From: Vibrionales bacterium SWAT-3
Lineage (GTDB): Bacteria > Pseudomonadota > Gammaproteobacteria > Enterobacterales > Vibrionaceae
Direction: 5' to 3'
DNA length: 38,887 nucleotides
NCBI GenBank assembly: GCA_000169995.1
Contig: AAZW01000048.1
Coordinates: 1 to 38,887, forward strand
The notes under the pieces are model-generated. The model saw only the letters and a program-made list of their open reading frames with translations, had not been told where the DNA came from and did no database searches. The stretch's first letter is position 1; each line of letters opens with the position of its first letter. The position numbers and the translations under genes were made by a program. Positions 1 to 8,034 of this stretch are shown one piece after another.

Positions 1-21
1 TGTTTCAAAATGTAAACCATC

Positions 22-864
22 ATGAATCTAAACCAATTTGACTCATTATTACCGCCACAAATGGCTGAGCGCGCTGCAGATATTGGCGTAGGTAAAGCAA
101 CCAAAGATCCAATCAAATCTTTTCTTCTAGCGATTTCTGCTGGTATCCATATCGGTATTGCGTTTGTGTTCTACACCATCGTAACGACTGGTGCTGGCGA
201 TCTGCCATGGGGTATTACTCGCTTGTTGGGCGGCCTAGCATTTAGCTTGGGCTTAATTCTTGTTGTAGTTACTGGCGGTGAACTGTTTACCAGTTCGGTA
301 CTAACCTTGGTGGCTCGTGCAAGTGGCAAGATCACTTGGCACACCTTAGTGAAAAACTGGGCGACGGTTTACATTGGAAACCTGATTGGTGCGTTATTGC
401 TGGTGGCTTGTATGCTACTGACGAAGCAATACATGTTTGATCATGGTCAGGTTGGCTTAAACGCGATGGCGATTTCTCAACACAAAATGCACCATGATTT
501 CATTCAAGCGGTCGCGCTTGGCATCATGTGTAATGTGCTGGTGTGTATCGCGGTATGGATGACATTCAGCGGACGCACACTCACTGATAAGATCGCAGTG
601 ATGATCCTGCCAGTGGCGATGTTTGTATCAGCAGGCTTTGAGCACTGTATTGCAAACATGTTCCAAGTTCCGCTTGCTATCGGTATTAAGACATTTGCTC
701 CTGCTGAGTTCTGGACCATGACAGGTGCTAACCCTGCCGATTATGTCGACTTAAACATGATCGACTTTCTGATGAATAATCTATTGCCTGTGACATTAGG
801 CAACATCATCGGCGGTGGTATCTTTGTCGGCATGTGGTACTGGTTAATCTACCTGCGTGACTAA
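22..864 (+). CDS. focA: Formate/nitrite channel of the FocA/NirC family
   Basis: This 280-residue protein is an inner-membrane channel of the FocA/NirC family, which moves formate or nitrite across the membrane during anaerobic growth. It has about six hydrophobic segments. Family-typical stretches include the N-terminal KATKDPIKSFLLAISAG and the central VTGGELFTSS near residues 85-94, which corresponds to the conserved half-helix of the pore. The length equals that of enterobacterial FocA. A TAA at 13-15 lies in frame just upstream, so the ATG at 22 is the first usable start, although no good ribosome binding site is visible. A strong terminator follows at 945-976, so the gene is probably transcribed alone or as the last gene of a unit outside the window. 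Formate rather than nitrite specificity is my inference from overall similarity; no pyruvate formate-lyase gene is in view to confirm it. Confidence 0.9.
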   Translation: MNLNQFDSLLPPQMAERAADIGVGKATKDPIKSFLLAISAGIHIGIAFVFYTIVTTGAGDLPWGITRLLGGLAFSLGLILVVVTGGELFTSSVLTLVARASGKITWHTLVKNWATVYIGNLIGALLLVACMLLTKQYMFDHGQVGLNAMAISQHKMHHDFIQAVALGIMCNVLVCIAVWMTFSGRTLTDKIAVMILPVAMFVSAGFEHCIANMFQVPLAIGIKTFAPAEFWTMTGANPADYVDLNMIDFLMNNLLPVTLGNIIGGGIFVGMWYWLIYLRD

Positions 865-944
865 GACATAGCGCCACTAGTTATCAGTGAGTAGCCTGAG
901 CTGTTGATGAAGCTCACTTAAACACTCACTTACTTATGACATTA

Positions 945-976
945 AAAAGACGGTCTGCATTGCAGGCCGTTTTTTA
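945..976 (+). terminator. Intrinsic terminator after focA
   Basis: A 9-bp stem (ACGGTCTGC paired with GCAGGCCGT, one G-T wobble) with a 3-base loop is followed by a run of T. It ends the focA transcript. Confidence 0.85.
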
Positions 977-1132
977 TTTGTGGAAAACCATGTCGTTCAT
1001 GTCCTCAATTACTAAGAAAAGACTCAGCAACAATGATCAGCACATGTGCATATGTCGTTGAAAGTAAGCAAAGATCAATGTGAATGATCTTTTGAAAGGG
1101 CGAAGTGGACAAAAAAGGATCTATATTGATTT

Positions 1133-1159
1133 GGTTATCCACAGATTCTGTGGATAACC
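1133..1159. repeat. Perfect inverted repeat made of two opposed DnaA boxes
   Basis: Arms of 13 bases (1133-1145 and 1147-1159) are exact reverse complements around a single central T. The left arm contains TTATCCACA (1135-1143) and the right arm TGTGGATAA (1149-1157). Both match the DnaA box consensus TTATNCACA on opposite strands. The repeat has no T-run on either side, so it does not look like a terminator. Binding by DnaA is inferred from the match only. Confidence 0.7.
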
Positions 1160-1204
1160 TGTCTCAAATTCAGTGAGTAACCAGATCTCAAAAGAGGTGA
1201 GAGG

Positions 1205-1999
1205 TTATTTCGAAGGTTGGATTTGAGCGAGAACTCGCCCCTCTTTAGTAAGTGATGTCTTTATAGATAGGTGTAATGCGAGGGCCAAAGAGCAGCTCAT
1301 CATCACGAAAATAGCCAACATGATCATCAGTTGATATTTAATTGCGATCATTGGCGAAGCCCCTCCAAGAATTTGTCCTGTCATCATTCCTGGTAGCGTT
1401 ACTAAGCCGGTCGTAGCCATAGACGCCATAATCGGAGACATCGCTTTCTGGATCGCTGTACGTACAAAAGGTGCAGCTGCGTAGCTTGGTGCCGCTCCTA
1501 GGGCGATTGCTGCTTCATATTCTGACCTTTGGGTTTCAAAAGCACCAAACAAGTTCTGCAGTGCCACGATATTACTGCTTAAGCTATTGCCTAATAACAT
1601 CCCCGCAATGGGAATAAGGTACTGCGCATTAAATAGCGGCGTCGGTTTAATAATGAAAAAGCAGATGAATAGAACAATAGGTACACAAATCACTGCAAGG
1701 CTAACGGCTACCGGGGCTAGCAGTAGCTTTCGGGGCAGTTTGGATTTTTCAACAATTGAGCTCGCACCCACTATTATCATGGCGAACAACCATAATAAGT
1801 TGACCCATAAGCTATTCAAAGTGAACAGGTACTCCAAGTAAACACCAACTAGAAATAGCTGAACAGCCATGCGAACAATGCTAATAGTGGCCTCTTTACC
1901 CAGACCTAATTTCAGCTTGTGATTAATTGCAATAGGCAGGATAAGAAGTGAGCTAAAAAACAGCAACTGCCACCAAGATATGTCTATAACGTCTTGCAT
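1205..1999 (-). CDS. fetB: FetB (YbbM/UPF0014) family ABC transporter permease
   Basis: This protein of about 264 residues belongs to the UPF0014/YbbM family. In E. coli its member FetB forms an iron-exporting ABC transporter with the ATPase FetA. Family marks are the N-terminal DISWWQL, the segment YLIPIAGMLLGNSLS and the strongly conserved LPGMMTGQILGGASP near the C-terminus; six to seven membrane helices are expected. The start is placed at 1999 because a clear ribosome binding site (AGGAAG, 7 bases upstream) precedes that ATG. An ATG further upstream at 2053 would add 18 residues without a good site. The usual partner ATPase gene fetA is not adjacent on either side, which is unusual for this family. 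The substrate (iron or another metal) is inferred from the family. Confidence 0.85.
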   Translation of the reverse strand: MQDVIDISWWQLLFFSSLLILPIAINHKLKLGLGKEATISIVRMAVQLFLVGVYLEYLFTLNSLWVNLLWLFAMIIVGASSIVEKSKLPRKLLLAPVAVSLAVICVPIVLFICFFIIKPTPLFNAQYLIPIAGMLLGNSLSSNIVALQNLFGAFETQRSEYEAAIALGAAPSYAAAPFVRTAIQKAMSPIMASMATTGLVTLPGMMTGQILGGASPMIAIKYQLMIMLAIFVMMSCSLALALHLSIKTSLTKEGRVLAQIQPSK

Positions 2000-2436
2000 A
2001 GTGCTTCCTTTTAATTGGATACACATCATATCTGAAAGTGCCAAATGATGCATTTCAGCGCTTCAACAGTGAATTCAAAAAGTACTCAATAAATTAACAA
2101 TGCGAGTACAAATTATTGGTCGTTTAAGGCATTTTTAGCTACTACTTAGTAGGTAAAACGTTAAAAACAGTTACAATGCGGTTGCATAGATGTTGGCTTT
2201 TAACATCTTTGAAATATGCTTAATTCTTCACATTTGTTAATACTTTTTAATATGTTTCTTTAACTGAAAACAACTCTGGATGAGCTCAAAAAAGTATTGA
2301 TTAGCAAGGGTTATAACGGGAGATTTCATTGAACCCTACTTTGCGTATGGTTTAAAATTTGTTGTTAGATACTCAAGAACTTTAGCCCCCTAGAATGGGC
2401 TACTCGAAATTACTAAATACAAAATAGGCAAAATGT
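2000..2436. other. Divergent intergenic region between fetB and torE
   Basis: This AT-rich stretch of about 437 bases must hold the promoters of fetB (leftward) and torECA (rightward). I see no convincing TorR-box array, NarP site or full FNR palindrome. A short inverted repeat (TAGCCC...GGGCTA, about 2382-2401) lies just ahead of torE. No ORF is credible here. Confidence 0.5.
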
Positions 2437-2619
2437 ATGAGTGATGTTAACAAAATTGAAACTGGCGAAAAACGCTCGCTGGAGTGGAAATCTTTCCTCT
2501 TCATTGCAGTGGTTCTCTTTCCAATATTAAGTGTTGCTTTTGTAGGTGGTTACGGCTTCCTAGTTTGGGCATTACAAGTGTTTGTATTCGGACCTCCTGG
2601 TGCTCACGGCGGCATGTAA
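2437..2619 (+). CDS. torE: TorE/NapE-type small membrane protein
   Basis: This 60-residue protein has a charged N-terminus, one transmembrane helix at about residues 19-50 and a short Gly/Pro-rich tail (FGPPGAHGG). It matches the TorE/NapE family, small inner-membrane proteins encoded at the head of TMAO reductase or periplasmic nitrate reductase operons; their biochemical role is not established. It lies 50 bases ahead of the pentaheme cytochrome gene in the order torE-torC-torA known from Vibrio and Shewanella. Operon position and the helix pattern are the main evidence, because the protein is too short for strong motif support. Confidence 0.85.
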   Translation: MSDVNKIETGEKRSLEWKSFLFIAVVLFPILSVAFVGGYGFLVWALQVFVFGPPGAHGGM

Positions 2620-2669
2620 TGCCCTCTAGTAACAACAATTTTTAAAATCAATATTTAAGAGAGCTAAAC

Positions 2670-3851
2670 ATGAAATCATTTTTAGTTAAATTATGGCGCA
2701 CTATGACTCGCCCAGCAGTACACATCAGTTTGGGTGTACTAACTATGGGTGGCTTTATCGCCGGTGTTATTTTCTGGGGTGGTTTTAACACCGCTTTAGA
2801 AGCAACAAACACAGAAGAATTCTGTATTAGCTGTCACACCATGCGTGACAACGTATACGTAGAGCTACAAGAAACGGTTCACTGGAAAAACACATCTGGT
2901 GTACGTGCTACTTGTCCTGACTGTCACGTTCCACATGAATGGACAGCAAAAATCGCTCGTAAGATGCAAGCATCTAAAGAAGTATTCGCTCAAGTATTTG
3001 GTGATCTAGACACGCCAGAGAAATTCGAAGCTCGTCGTATTGAATTGGCTAAACACGAGTGGGACCGTTTCTCTTCGAACAAGTCTCTAGAGTGTAAAAA
3101 CTGCCACAACTACGATTCAATGGATTTCGAGAACATGCGCCCAACAGCGCGTATTCAAATGAAGAACGCAGCAGAACGTGATCAAAGCTGTGTTGACTGT
3201 CACAAAGGTATTGCTCACAACCTTCCATTAGATATGGAATCGGCTAGTGGTATCGTTGGTGAGCTTGAGCAAGTTGCTAGTAGCACTTCTTACTCTAACG
3301 GTTCAGACGTGATTTCAATTCGTCACCTTCCAATGTATACGGATGAGACTGCAACCGTTGAAGCGGGTCTACTAAGCCCTGCAAGTAAAGTTGCGGTGAT
3401 CGATGAGAAAGGCGACATGATCAAGATTCAAATCGATGGTTGGCGTAAAGCGAAAGGCTTCGGACGTGTAATCCAAGAAGACTTCGGTATGAACATCTCA
3501 ACAGCGATCTTGACGAAAGAAGTATCTCAAAGTGACGTAATCACTGTTGGCGAGAAGAAAGAAGATGAGCTAACTGGCCTTCCATGGGAAGAAGTTAACC
3601 TAGCACTTTGGATGAAGAAAGAGTCTATGGTTGATAACTTCGATCCAATCTGGAACGCAGCTGGTCAAGCTTACCAATCTAACTGTTCAACTTGTCACTC
3701 ACAACCAGATGAAGCGCACTTCAGGGCTAACGGTTGGGTAGGCATGCTAGATGGTATGATTGCATTCGTTAACTTCGATACAGATACAGAAGCATTGGTT
3801 CTTAAGTATCTACAGAAGCACTCATCAGATTTTTCTGAAGGCCATCACTAA
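2670..3851 (+). CDS. torC: Pentaheme c-type cytochrome TorC
   Basis: This 393-residue membrane-anchored cytochrome carries electrons from the menaquinol pool to the periplasmic TMAO reductase. An N-terminal anchor helix (about residues 17-38) is followed by four CXXCH heme sites of the NapC/NirT-like domain, at residues 52-56, 82-86, 142-146 and 174-178. A fifth CXXCH at 339-343 lies in a C-terminal monoheme domain. This 4+1 arrangement is diagnostic of TorC/TorY and separates it from NapC and NirT, which lack the C-terminal domain. A ribosome binding site (AGAGAG) precedes the ATG. The gene lies between torE and torA and is surely cotranscribed with them. Whether it is nearer TorC or TorY cannot be settled here. 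Confidence 0.93.
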   Translation: MKSFLVKLWRTMTRPAVHISLGVLTMGGFIAGVIFWGGFNTALEATNTEEFCISCHTMRDNVYVELQETVHWKNTSGVRATCPDCHVPHEWTAKIARKMQASKEVFAQVFGDLDTPEKFEARRIELAKHEWDRFSSNKSLECKNCHNYDSMDFENMRPTARIQMKNAAERDQSCVDCHKGIAHNLPLDMESASGIVGELEQVASSTSYSNGSDVISIRHLPMYTDETATVEAGLLSPASKVAVIDEKGDMIKIQIDGWRKAKGFGRVIQEDFGMNISTAILTKEVSQSDVITVGEKKEDELTGLPWEEVNLALWMKKESMVDNFDPIWNAAGQAYQSNCSTCHSQPDEAHFRANGWVGMLDGMIAFVNFDTDTEALVLKYLQKHSSDFSEGHH

Positions 3852-3875
3852 TAAGACGTCAATTGGAGTAACACA

Positions 3876-6338
3876 ATGGCAATTACAAGAAGAAGTTTTC
3901 TGAAAGGTGTCGCAACGACGAGTGCGGCATCGGTTATCGGTCCAAGCTTATTGGTGTCGGCTTCAGCATCTGCTGCAGAAACAGACGGCACATGGAAAGT
4001 CTCTGGTTCTCACTGGGGTGCATTCCGAGCTCGCGTTTACGCGGGTAAAGTACAAGAAATTAAACCTCTAGAAATCGATCAGCATCCAACTGAAATGCTG
4101 AAAGGTATCAAGGGTATTATCTACAGCCCATCACGTGTGCGTTACCCAATGGTTCGCCTAGATTGGTTTAAGAAGCATAAATACAGCGCAGATACGCGTG
4201 GTAACAACCGCTTTATTCGTGTGACTTGGGATGAGGCACTAGACCTTGTTTACCGCGAACTAGAGCGCGTACAGAAAGATTACGGTCCATGGGCGCTTCA
4301 CACAGGTCAAACTGGTTGGAGACAAACTGGTCAGTTCCACAGCTGTACTAACCACATGCAACGTGCAATGGCACTTCACGGTTACTCTGTGAAGAAAATC
4401 GGTGACTACTCAACAGGTGCCGGTCAAACGATCATGCCTTACGTGCTAGGTTCTACTGAAGTTTACGCACAAGGTACATCTTGGGAACTTATCCTAGAAA
4501 ACAGTGACAACATTGTTCTTTGGGGTAACGATCCAGTTAAGAACTTGCAAGTAGGTTGGACATGTGAGACTCACGAGTCGTTCGCATACTTAGAACAACT
4601 GAAAGAAAAAGTTGCTAAGAAAGAGATCAACGTTGTCTCTGTTGACCCTGTTAAGAACAAAACAGGTCGTTACCTAGAAAACGAGCAAATGTACATCCAC
4701 CCACAAACTGATGTGGCGTTTATGCTTGGTGTTGCTCACGTTCTTTACAACGAAGGCCTATACGACAAGAAGTTCATCGAAACGTACTGTCTAGGTTTTG
4801 ACGACTTCATCAAGTACGTTCAGGGTGAAACGAAAGATAAAGTTGAGAAGACTCCTGAGTGGGCTTCTGCTATCTGTGGCGCAAGCGCGGACTCTATCCG
4901 TGACTTCGCTAAGATGCTAGTGAACGGTCGTACACAGATTCTTGTTGGTTGGAGTATCCAGCGTCAAGAGCACGGTGAGCAGCCTTACTGGATGTGTGCA
5001 GTTATCGCAGCAATGGTTGGTCAAATTGGTCTACCTGGCGGTGGTATCTCTTACGGTCACCACTACTCTGGTATCGGTGTGTCTTCAACTGGTTTCGCTG
5101 CTCCGGGTTCTTTCCCGCTGAACATCGACCAAGGTCAGAAGCCTAAGTACACAAACACAGATTACAACGGTTACAGCCGCGTAATCCCAGTTGCTCGTTG
5201 GGTTGATAGCTTGCTAGAGCCTGGTAAGAAGATCAAAGCGAATGGCGCAACGGTAACACTGCCTGATATCAAGATGATGGTATTCAGTGGTAACAACCCG
5301 TGGCACCACCACCAAGATCGCAACAAGATGCGTAAAGCATTCAAGAGCCTACAAACTGTAGTTGCCGTTGATTTTGCTTGGACTGCAACTTGTCGTCACT
5401 CTGACATCGTGCTTCCTGCATGTACTCAGTGGGAACGTAACGATATCGATGGTTACGGCGCATACTCTGGCCGTGGTTTGATCGCGATGCATAAACTAGT
5501 GGATCCTCTGTTCCAGTCTAAGACTGACTTCGAGATCATGTCTAGCCTAACTAAACGTTGGGGTCGTTACGACGATTACACGCGTGGTATGGACGAAATG
5601 CAGTGGGTTAAATCTCTGTACGACGAATGTCGCGCAGCAAACGAAGGCAGCTTCGAAATGCCTGAGTTCGCTGAGTTCTGGGAAAAAGGTTTCCTAGACT
5701 TCGGTAAAGGTAAGCCATGGACTCGTCACGCTTCATTCCGTGAAGATCCAGAGATCAATGCTCTAGGTACACCTTCTGGTTTCATCGAAATCACAAGCCG
5801 TACTGTTGGCAACATGGGTTACGAGCACTGTCAGGAACACCCAATGTGGTTCGAGAAATCTGAACGTTCACACGGTGGTCCAGGCTCTGATAAACACCCG
5901 TACTGGCTACAATCTTGTCACCCAGACAAGCGTCTTCACTCTCAGATGTGTGAATCTGAAGAGTGGCGTGCGACTTACGCGGTACAAGGCCGTGAGCCAA
6001 TCTACATCAACCCAACAGATGCTAAGAAGAAAGGCATCAAAGACGGTGACGTAGTACGTGTGTTCAACGACCGTGGTCAACTACTAGCAGGTGCTGTTCT
6101 AATGGATAGCTACGCTCCTGGTGTTGTACGTATCGAAGAAGGTGCTTGGTACGGTCCGATCAACGAGAAAGTGGGCGCGCTAGATACATACGGCGATCCA
6201 AATACACTAACTCAAGACATCGGTACTTCTGAGCTAGCTCAAGCGACGTCAGCAAACACATGTTTGGTAGACTTCGAGAAGTTCCAAGGCAAACTACCTC
6301 CAGTAACTTCATTCGGCGGTCCAATCGAAGTTTCTTAA
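3876..6338 (+). CDS. torA: Periplasmic trimethylamine N-oxide reductase TorA
   Basis: This 820-residue molybdoenzyme reduces TMAO to trimethylamine as the terminal step of anaerobic respiration. The N-terminus has a twin-arginine signal (RRSFLKG, residues 5-11) and a cleavage-like ASASA-A site near residue 33, so it is exported folded to the periplasm. Ser179 in GDYSTGAGQ is the expected molybdenum ligand of the DMSO/TMAO reductase family. The N-terminus has no Cys cluster for an iron-sulfur centre, as expected for TorA. The C-terminal molybdopterin-binding domain (VRVFNDRGQLLAGAVL) is intact. A good ribosome binding site (GGAG) sits 24 bases after torC. No torD chaperone gene and no torSTR regulators lie in this window. 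TorZ-type biotin sulfoxide activity is an alternative. Confidence 0.94.
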   Translation: MAITRRSFLKGVATTSAASVIGPSLLVSASASAAETDGTWKVSGSHWGAFRARVYAGKVQEIKPLEIDQHPTEMLKGIKGIIYSPSRVRYPMVRLDWFKKHKYSADTRGNNRFIRVTWDEALDLVYRELERVQKDYGPWALHTGQTGWRQTGQFHSCTNHMQRAMALHGYSVKKIGDYSTGAGQTIMPYVLGSTEVYAQGTSWELILENSDNIVLWGNDPVKNLQVGWTCETHESFAYLEQLKEKVAKKEINVVSVDPVKNKTGRYLENEQMYIHPQTDVAFMLGVAHVLYNEGLYDKKFIETYCLGFDDFIKYVQGETKDKVEKTPEWASAICGASADSIRDFAKMLVNGRTQILVGWSIQRQEHGEQPYWMCAVIAAMVGQIGLPGGGISYGHHYSGIGVSSTGFAAPGSFPLNIDQGQKPKYTNTDYNGYSRVIPVARWVDSLLEPGKKIKANGATVTLPDIKMMVFSGNNPWHHHQDRNKMRKAFKSLQTVVAVDFAWTATCRHSDIVLPACTQWERNDIDGYGAYSGRGLIAMHKLVDPLFQSKTDFEIMSSLTKRWGRYDDYTRGMDEMQWVKSLYDECRAANEGSFEMPEFAEFWEKGFLDFGKGKPWTRHASFREDPEINALGTPSGFIEITSRTVGNMGYEHCQEHPMWFEKSERSHGGPGSDKHPYWLQSCHPDKRLHSQMCESEEWRATYAVQGREPIYINPTDAKKKGIKDGDVVRVFNDRGQLLAGAVLMDSYAPGVVRIEEGAWYGPINEKVGALDTYGDPNTLTQDIGTSELAQATSANTCLVDFEKFQGKLPPVTSFGGPIEVS

Positions 6339-6373
6339 GTTTCGACTTAAGTTCTGAGATAAACGTTTAAATT

Positions 6374-6407
6374 AAAGCCCCTGTAAGCACTCTTACAGGG
6401 GCTTTTT
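6374..6407 (+). terminator. Intrinsic terminator of torECA
   Basis: A 14-bp perfect stem (AAAGCCCCTGTAAG with its complement) with a 4-base loop is followed by TTTTT. It closes the tor operon. Confidence 0.92.
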
Positions 6408-6562
6408 GTATTTTATCTACTGAGCCTTGTATTTACGGTAAAGGAACTGTGTAGAGCGTTTAGAAGCGTATTGAGGGGGGAGCTAGTAACTGTATAGGTT
6501 AGATGGCGTTTACAAATAAGAGCGACGGAGAGCAGTGATTAGAGTGATAAGGGGTTAGAAAG

Positions 6563-6590
6563 CAAAAAGGTCGATACCAAGTACCGACCT
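6563..6590 (-). terminator. Intrinsic terminator of the metal-exporter-like gene
   Basis: Read on the minus strand, a 10-bp stem (AGGTCGGTAC with GTATCGACCT, one wobble) with a 3-base loop is followed by TTTTT. It lies 28 bases after the stop of the upstream minus-strand gene. Confidence 0.8.
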
Positions 6591-6617
6591 AAATAGAGAC
6601 CTATCGAGCTGTGAGAT

Positions 6618-7832
6618 TTAAACCTCGAACATAAACCAATATCCGTATGCGCAGATTAATGCGGGTACACTTGAGTACAAGGTCGCGACCAGTGCGGCTT
6701 TGGGTGCCATCGCAATGGCAGGGAACAGGGCATCACCATCATTTGAAATTGCATTGCCTACCTGAGCTGAAAGAGGAAGTGCGCCTGAAAGGTAAAGACT
6801 AGTTACCAATAATTGTGGTCCACAGCCCGGTAGCAAACCCATCAGGACCCCAGCCAGGGGGAGCATCATTCCCCAGCTTGAGAATAGCGTCGCAAAATCA
6901 ACATTTGCTATCACAGAACCGAACTCAAAAAACAGAAAAGCAACCACGACCCACGCTGTAACAAAGTTCGTATCCTGCGCTGTTTTTTGTAGTGGATGAG
7001 AGCCTAGACATTTTTCGTCTTCACTTACCGCTGATTTGTAGTCTTTAATCTCACGAGTAAGACCTCACAAAAACATTGAGCTAATCAACAAGATAGCGCC
7101 AACCCATTCCATCGACATTTCAGGTAAAGCGAGCAGTTGATTGACATCGACTTGAAATGAGCCGAGTAAGGCAACCGCAGCGCCTGGGATAATCAATACT
7201 GACCATAAGTAACCTTGCAAATTGATCGCTTTTTTAGAGACGGCTTCTTTGTCTTGTGATTGCGATGAACAGCTTCTAACAGGTTCATCATTCTCAACTT
7301 GTTTAGGGCGTAAAAAGTCATCGGCGTGAAATAGATTGATTATTCGACCTGAAGCCGTACCGACGATGACCCCCATCGCCATCATAGCGAGGCCTGTCTT
7401 CGGTTCGCTAGCGATAAGAAGAAAGGCCGCATCGCCCATAGTGGACACCAATACAGCGACAACAGCACCGAAACCGAGCTTACCTGAGATAAATTGTGTG
7501 GTTACCACGATAGCACCACCACAACCGGGCAGCGCCCCCATCAGAGCGGCAAATACAACTTGGTTAGAACGAGACTGATGGACCAACTTACTGAATACGT
7601 TGTCTTTGTTGATGTAGAGAGCCAGCCAGTGATAGACAGCCAGGGTGAGAGCTACATAACAAGACACGGCCCAGAAGGCGTCAGATAAGGTGGTTACCGT
7701 AAGCTCTCGCGTAGCCGGTGCTGCAACTAGAGCGGCAAGTGAAATAGGCAAAAGCAGTCGCTTGAAAGAGAGTGAAAACTGAGTGGTTTTCGCAGTGCTA
7801 CTGCTTGGTAAAAATGAGATTAGTCGATCCAT
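6618..7832 (-). pseudogene. ArsP_2-type putative heavy-metal/Mn exporter interrupted by in-frame TGA
   Basis: One reading frame from 7832 to 6618 encodes about 404 residues but is broken by a TGA at 7065-7067 after residue 255. Reading through restores a complete family member with about ten membrane helices. The protein has two related halves. The first holds ALPGCGGAIVV and, about 25 residues later, STMGDAAFLL. The second holds LLPGCGPQLLV and SNDGDALFPA. This paired PGCG/GDA pattern is typical of the putative 10-TM heavy-metal exporter family often labelled putative manganese transporter; transport itself is unproven. No frameshift is needed and no other stop occurs in the 148 codons after the TGA, so the lesion is recent, a sequencing error, or recoded. 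Trp (TGG) is a plausible ancestral codon. A Fur box overlaps its promoter. Confidence 0.75.
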
Positions 7833-7864
7833 AGGTGTTACTCAAAAATAGGTGTCTAAAGATT

Positions 7865-7892
7865 AATATATACGAATGATAATAATTATCAA
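7865..7892 (-). promoter_or_regulatory. Sigma-70-like promoter of the metal-exporter-like gene
   Basis: On the minus strand, TTGATA (7892-7887) and TATATT (7870-7865) are separated by 16 bases and lie 33 bases or more upstream of the ATG at 7832. The Fur box overlaps the -35 element and the spacer. Confidence 0.55.
7877..7891. promoter_or_regulatory. Fur box
   Basis: TGATAATAATTATCA is a perfect 7-1-7 inverted repeat and matches the Fur core consensus. It lies 44 bases upstream of the exporter-like gene, across its predicted promoter, and about 143 bases upstream of ppaC. Iron-dependent repression of the exporter-like gene is the natural inference; an effect on ppaC is possible but less likely at that distance. 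Confidence 0.8.
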
Positions 7893-8034
7893 TTGCATTA
7901 TTGGGTTTTTTCTCTATTCTTGAAGTGGGGAAAATCGACGAAACATGACCAAACTAAAAAAATAAGGTAAAGTGTGCCTAATAAAGAGAGGCTCTATAGG
8001 TAGAGTCGTAATTGTTAGTGTAATAGGAAGAAAC

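Larger units (their letters stand above)
865..1204. other. Gene-free region with GATC cluster and DnaA-box palindrome
   Basis: This 340-base stretch between focA and fetB carries no credible ORF. Besides the focA terminator it holds five GATC sites, at 1035, 1073, 1086, 1118 and 1184, and the inverted repeat at 1133-1159. No promoter is expected here, because focA ends from the left and the minus-strand fetB ends from the right. Confidence 0.7.

Noticed and set aside
1035..1187. A complete replication origin
   Set aside because: Only two DnaA boxes are present, with no AT-rich unwinding repeats, no iteron array and no initiator gene nearby. I report it only as a possible control site.
2000..2436. 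TorR boxes upstream of torECA
   Set aside because: No repeated CTGTTCATAT-like decamers are visible; control by TMAO may act through other proteins or sites.
7040..7067. Selenocysteine at the in-frame TGA of the metal-exporter-like gene
   Set aside because: The bases just after the TGA can form only a short weak stem with a 2-base loop (CTTAC/GTGAG), unlike a bacterial SECIS. The family is not known to contain selenocysteine.
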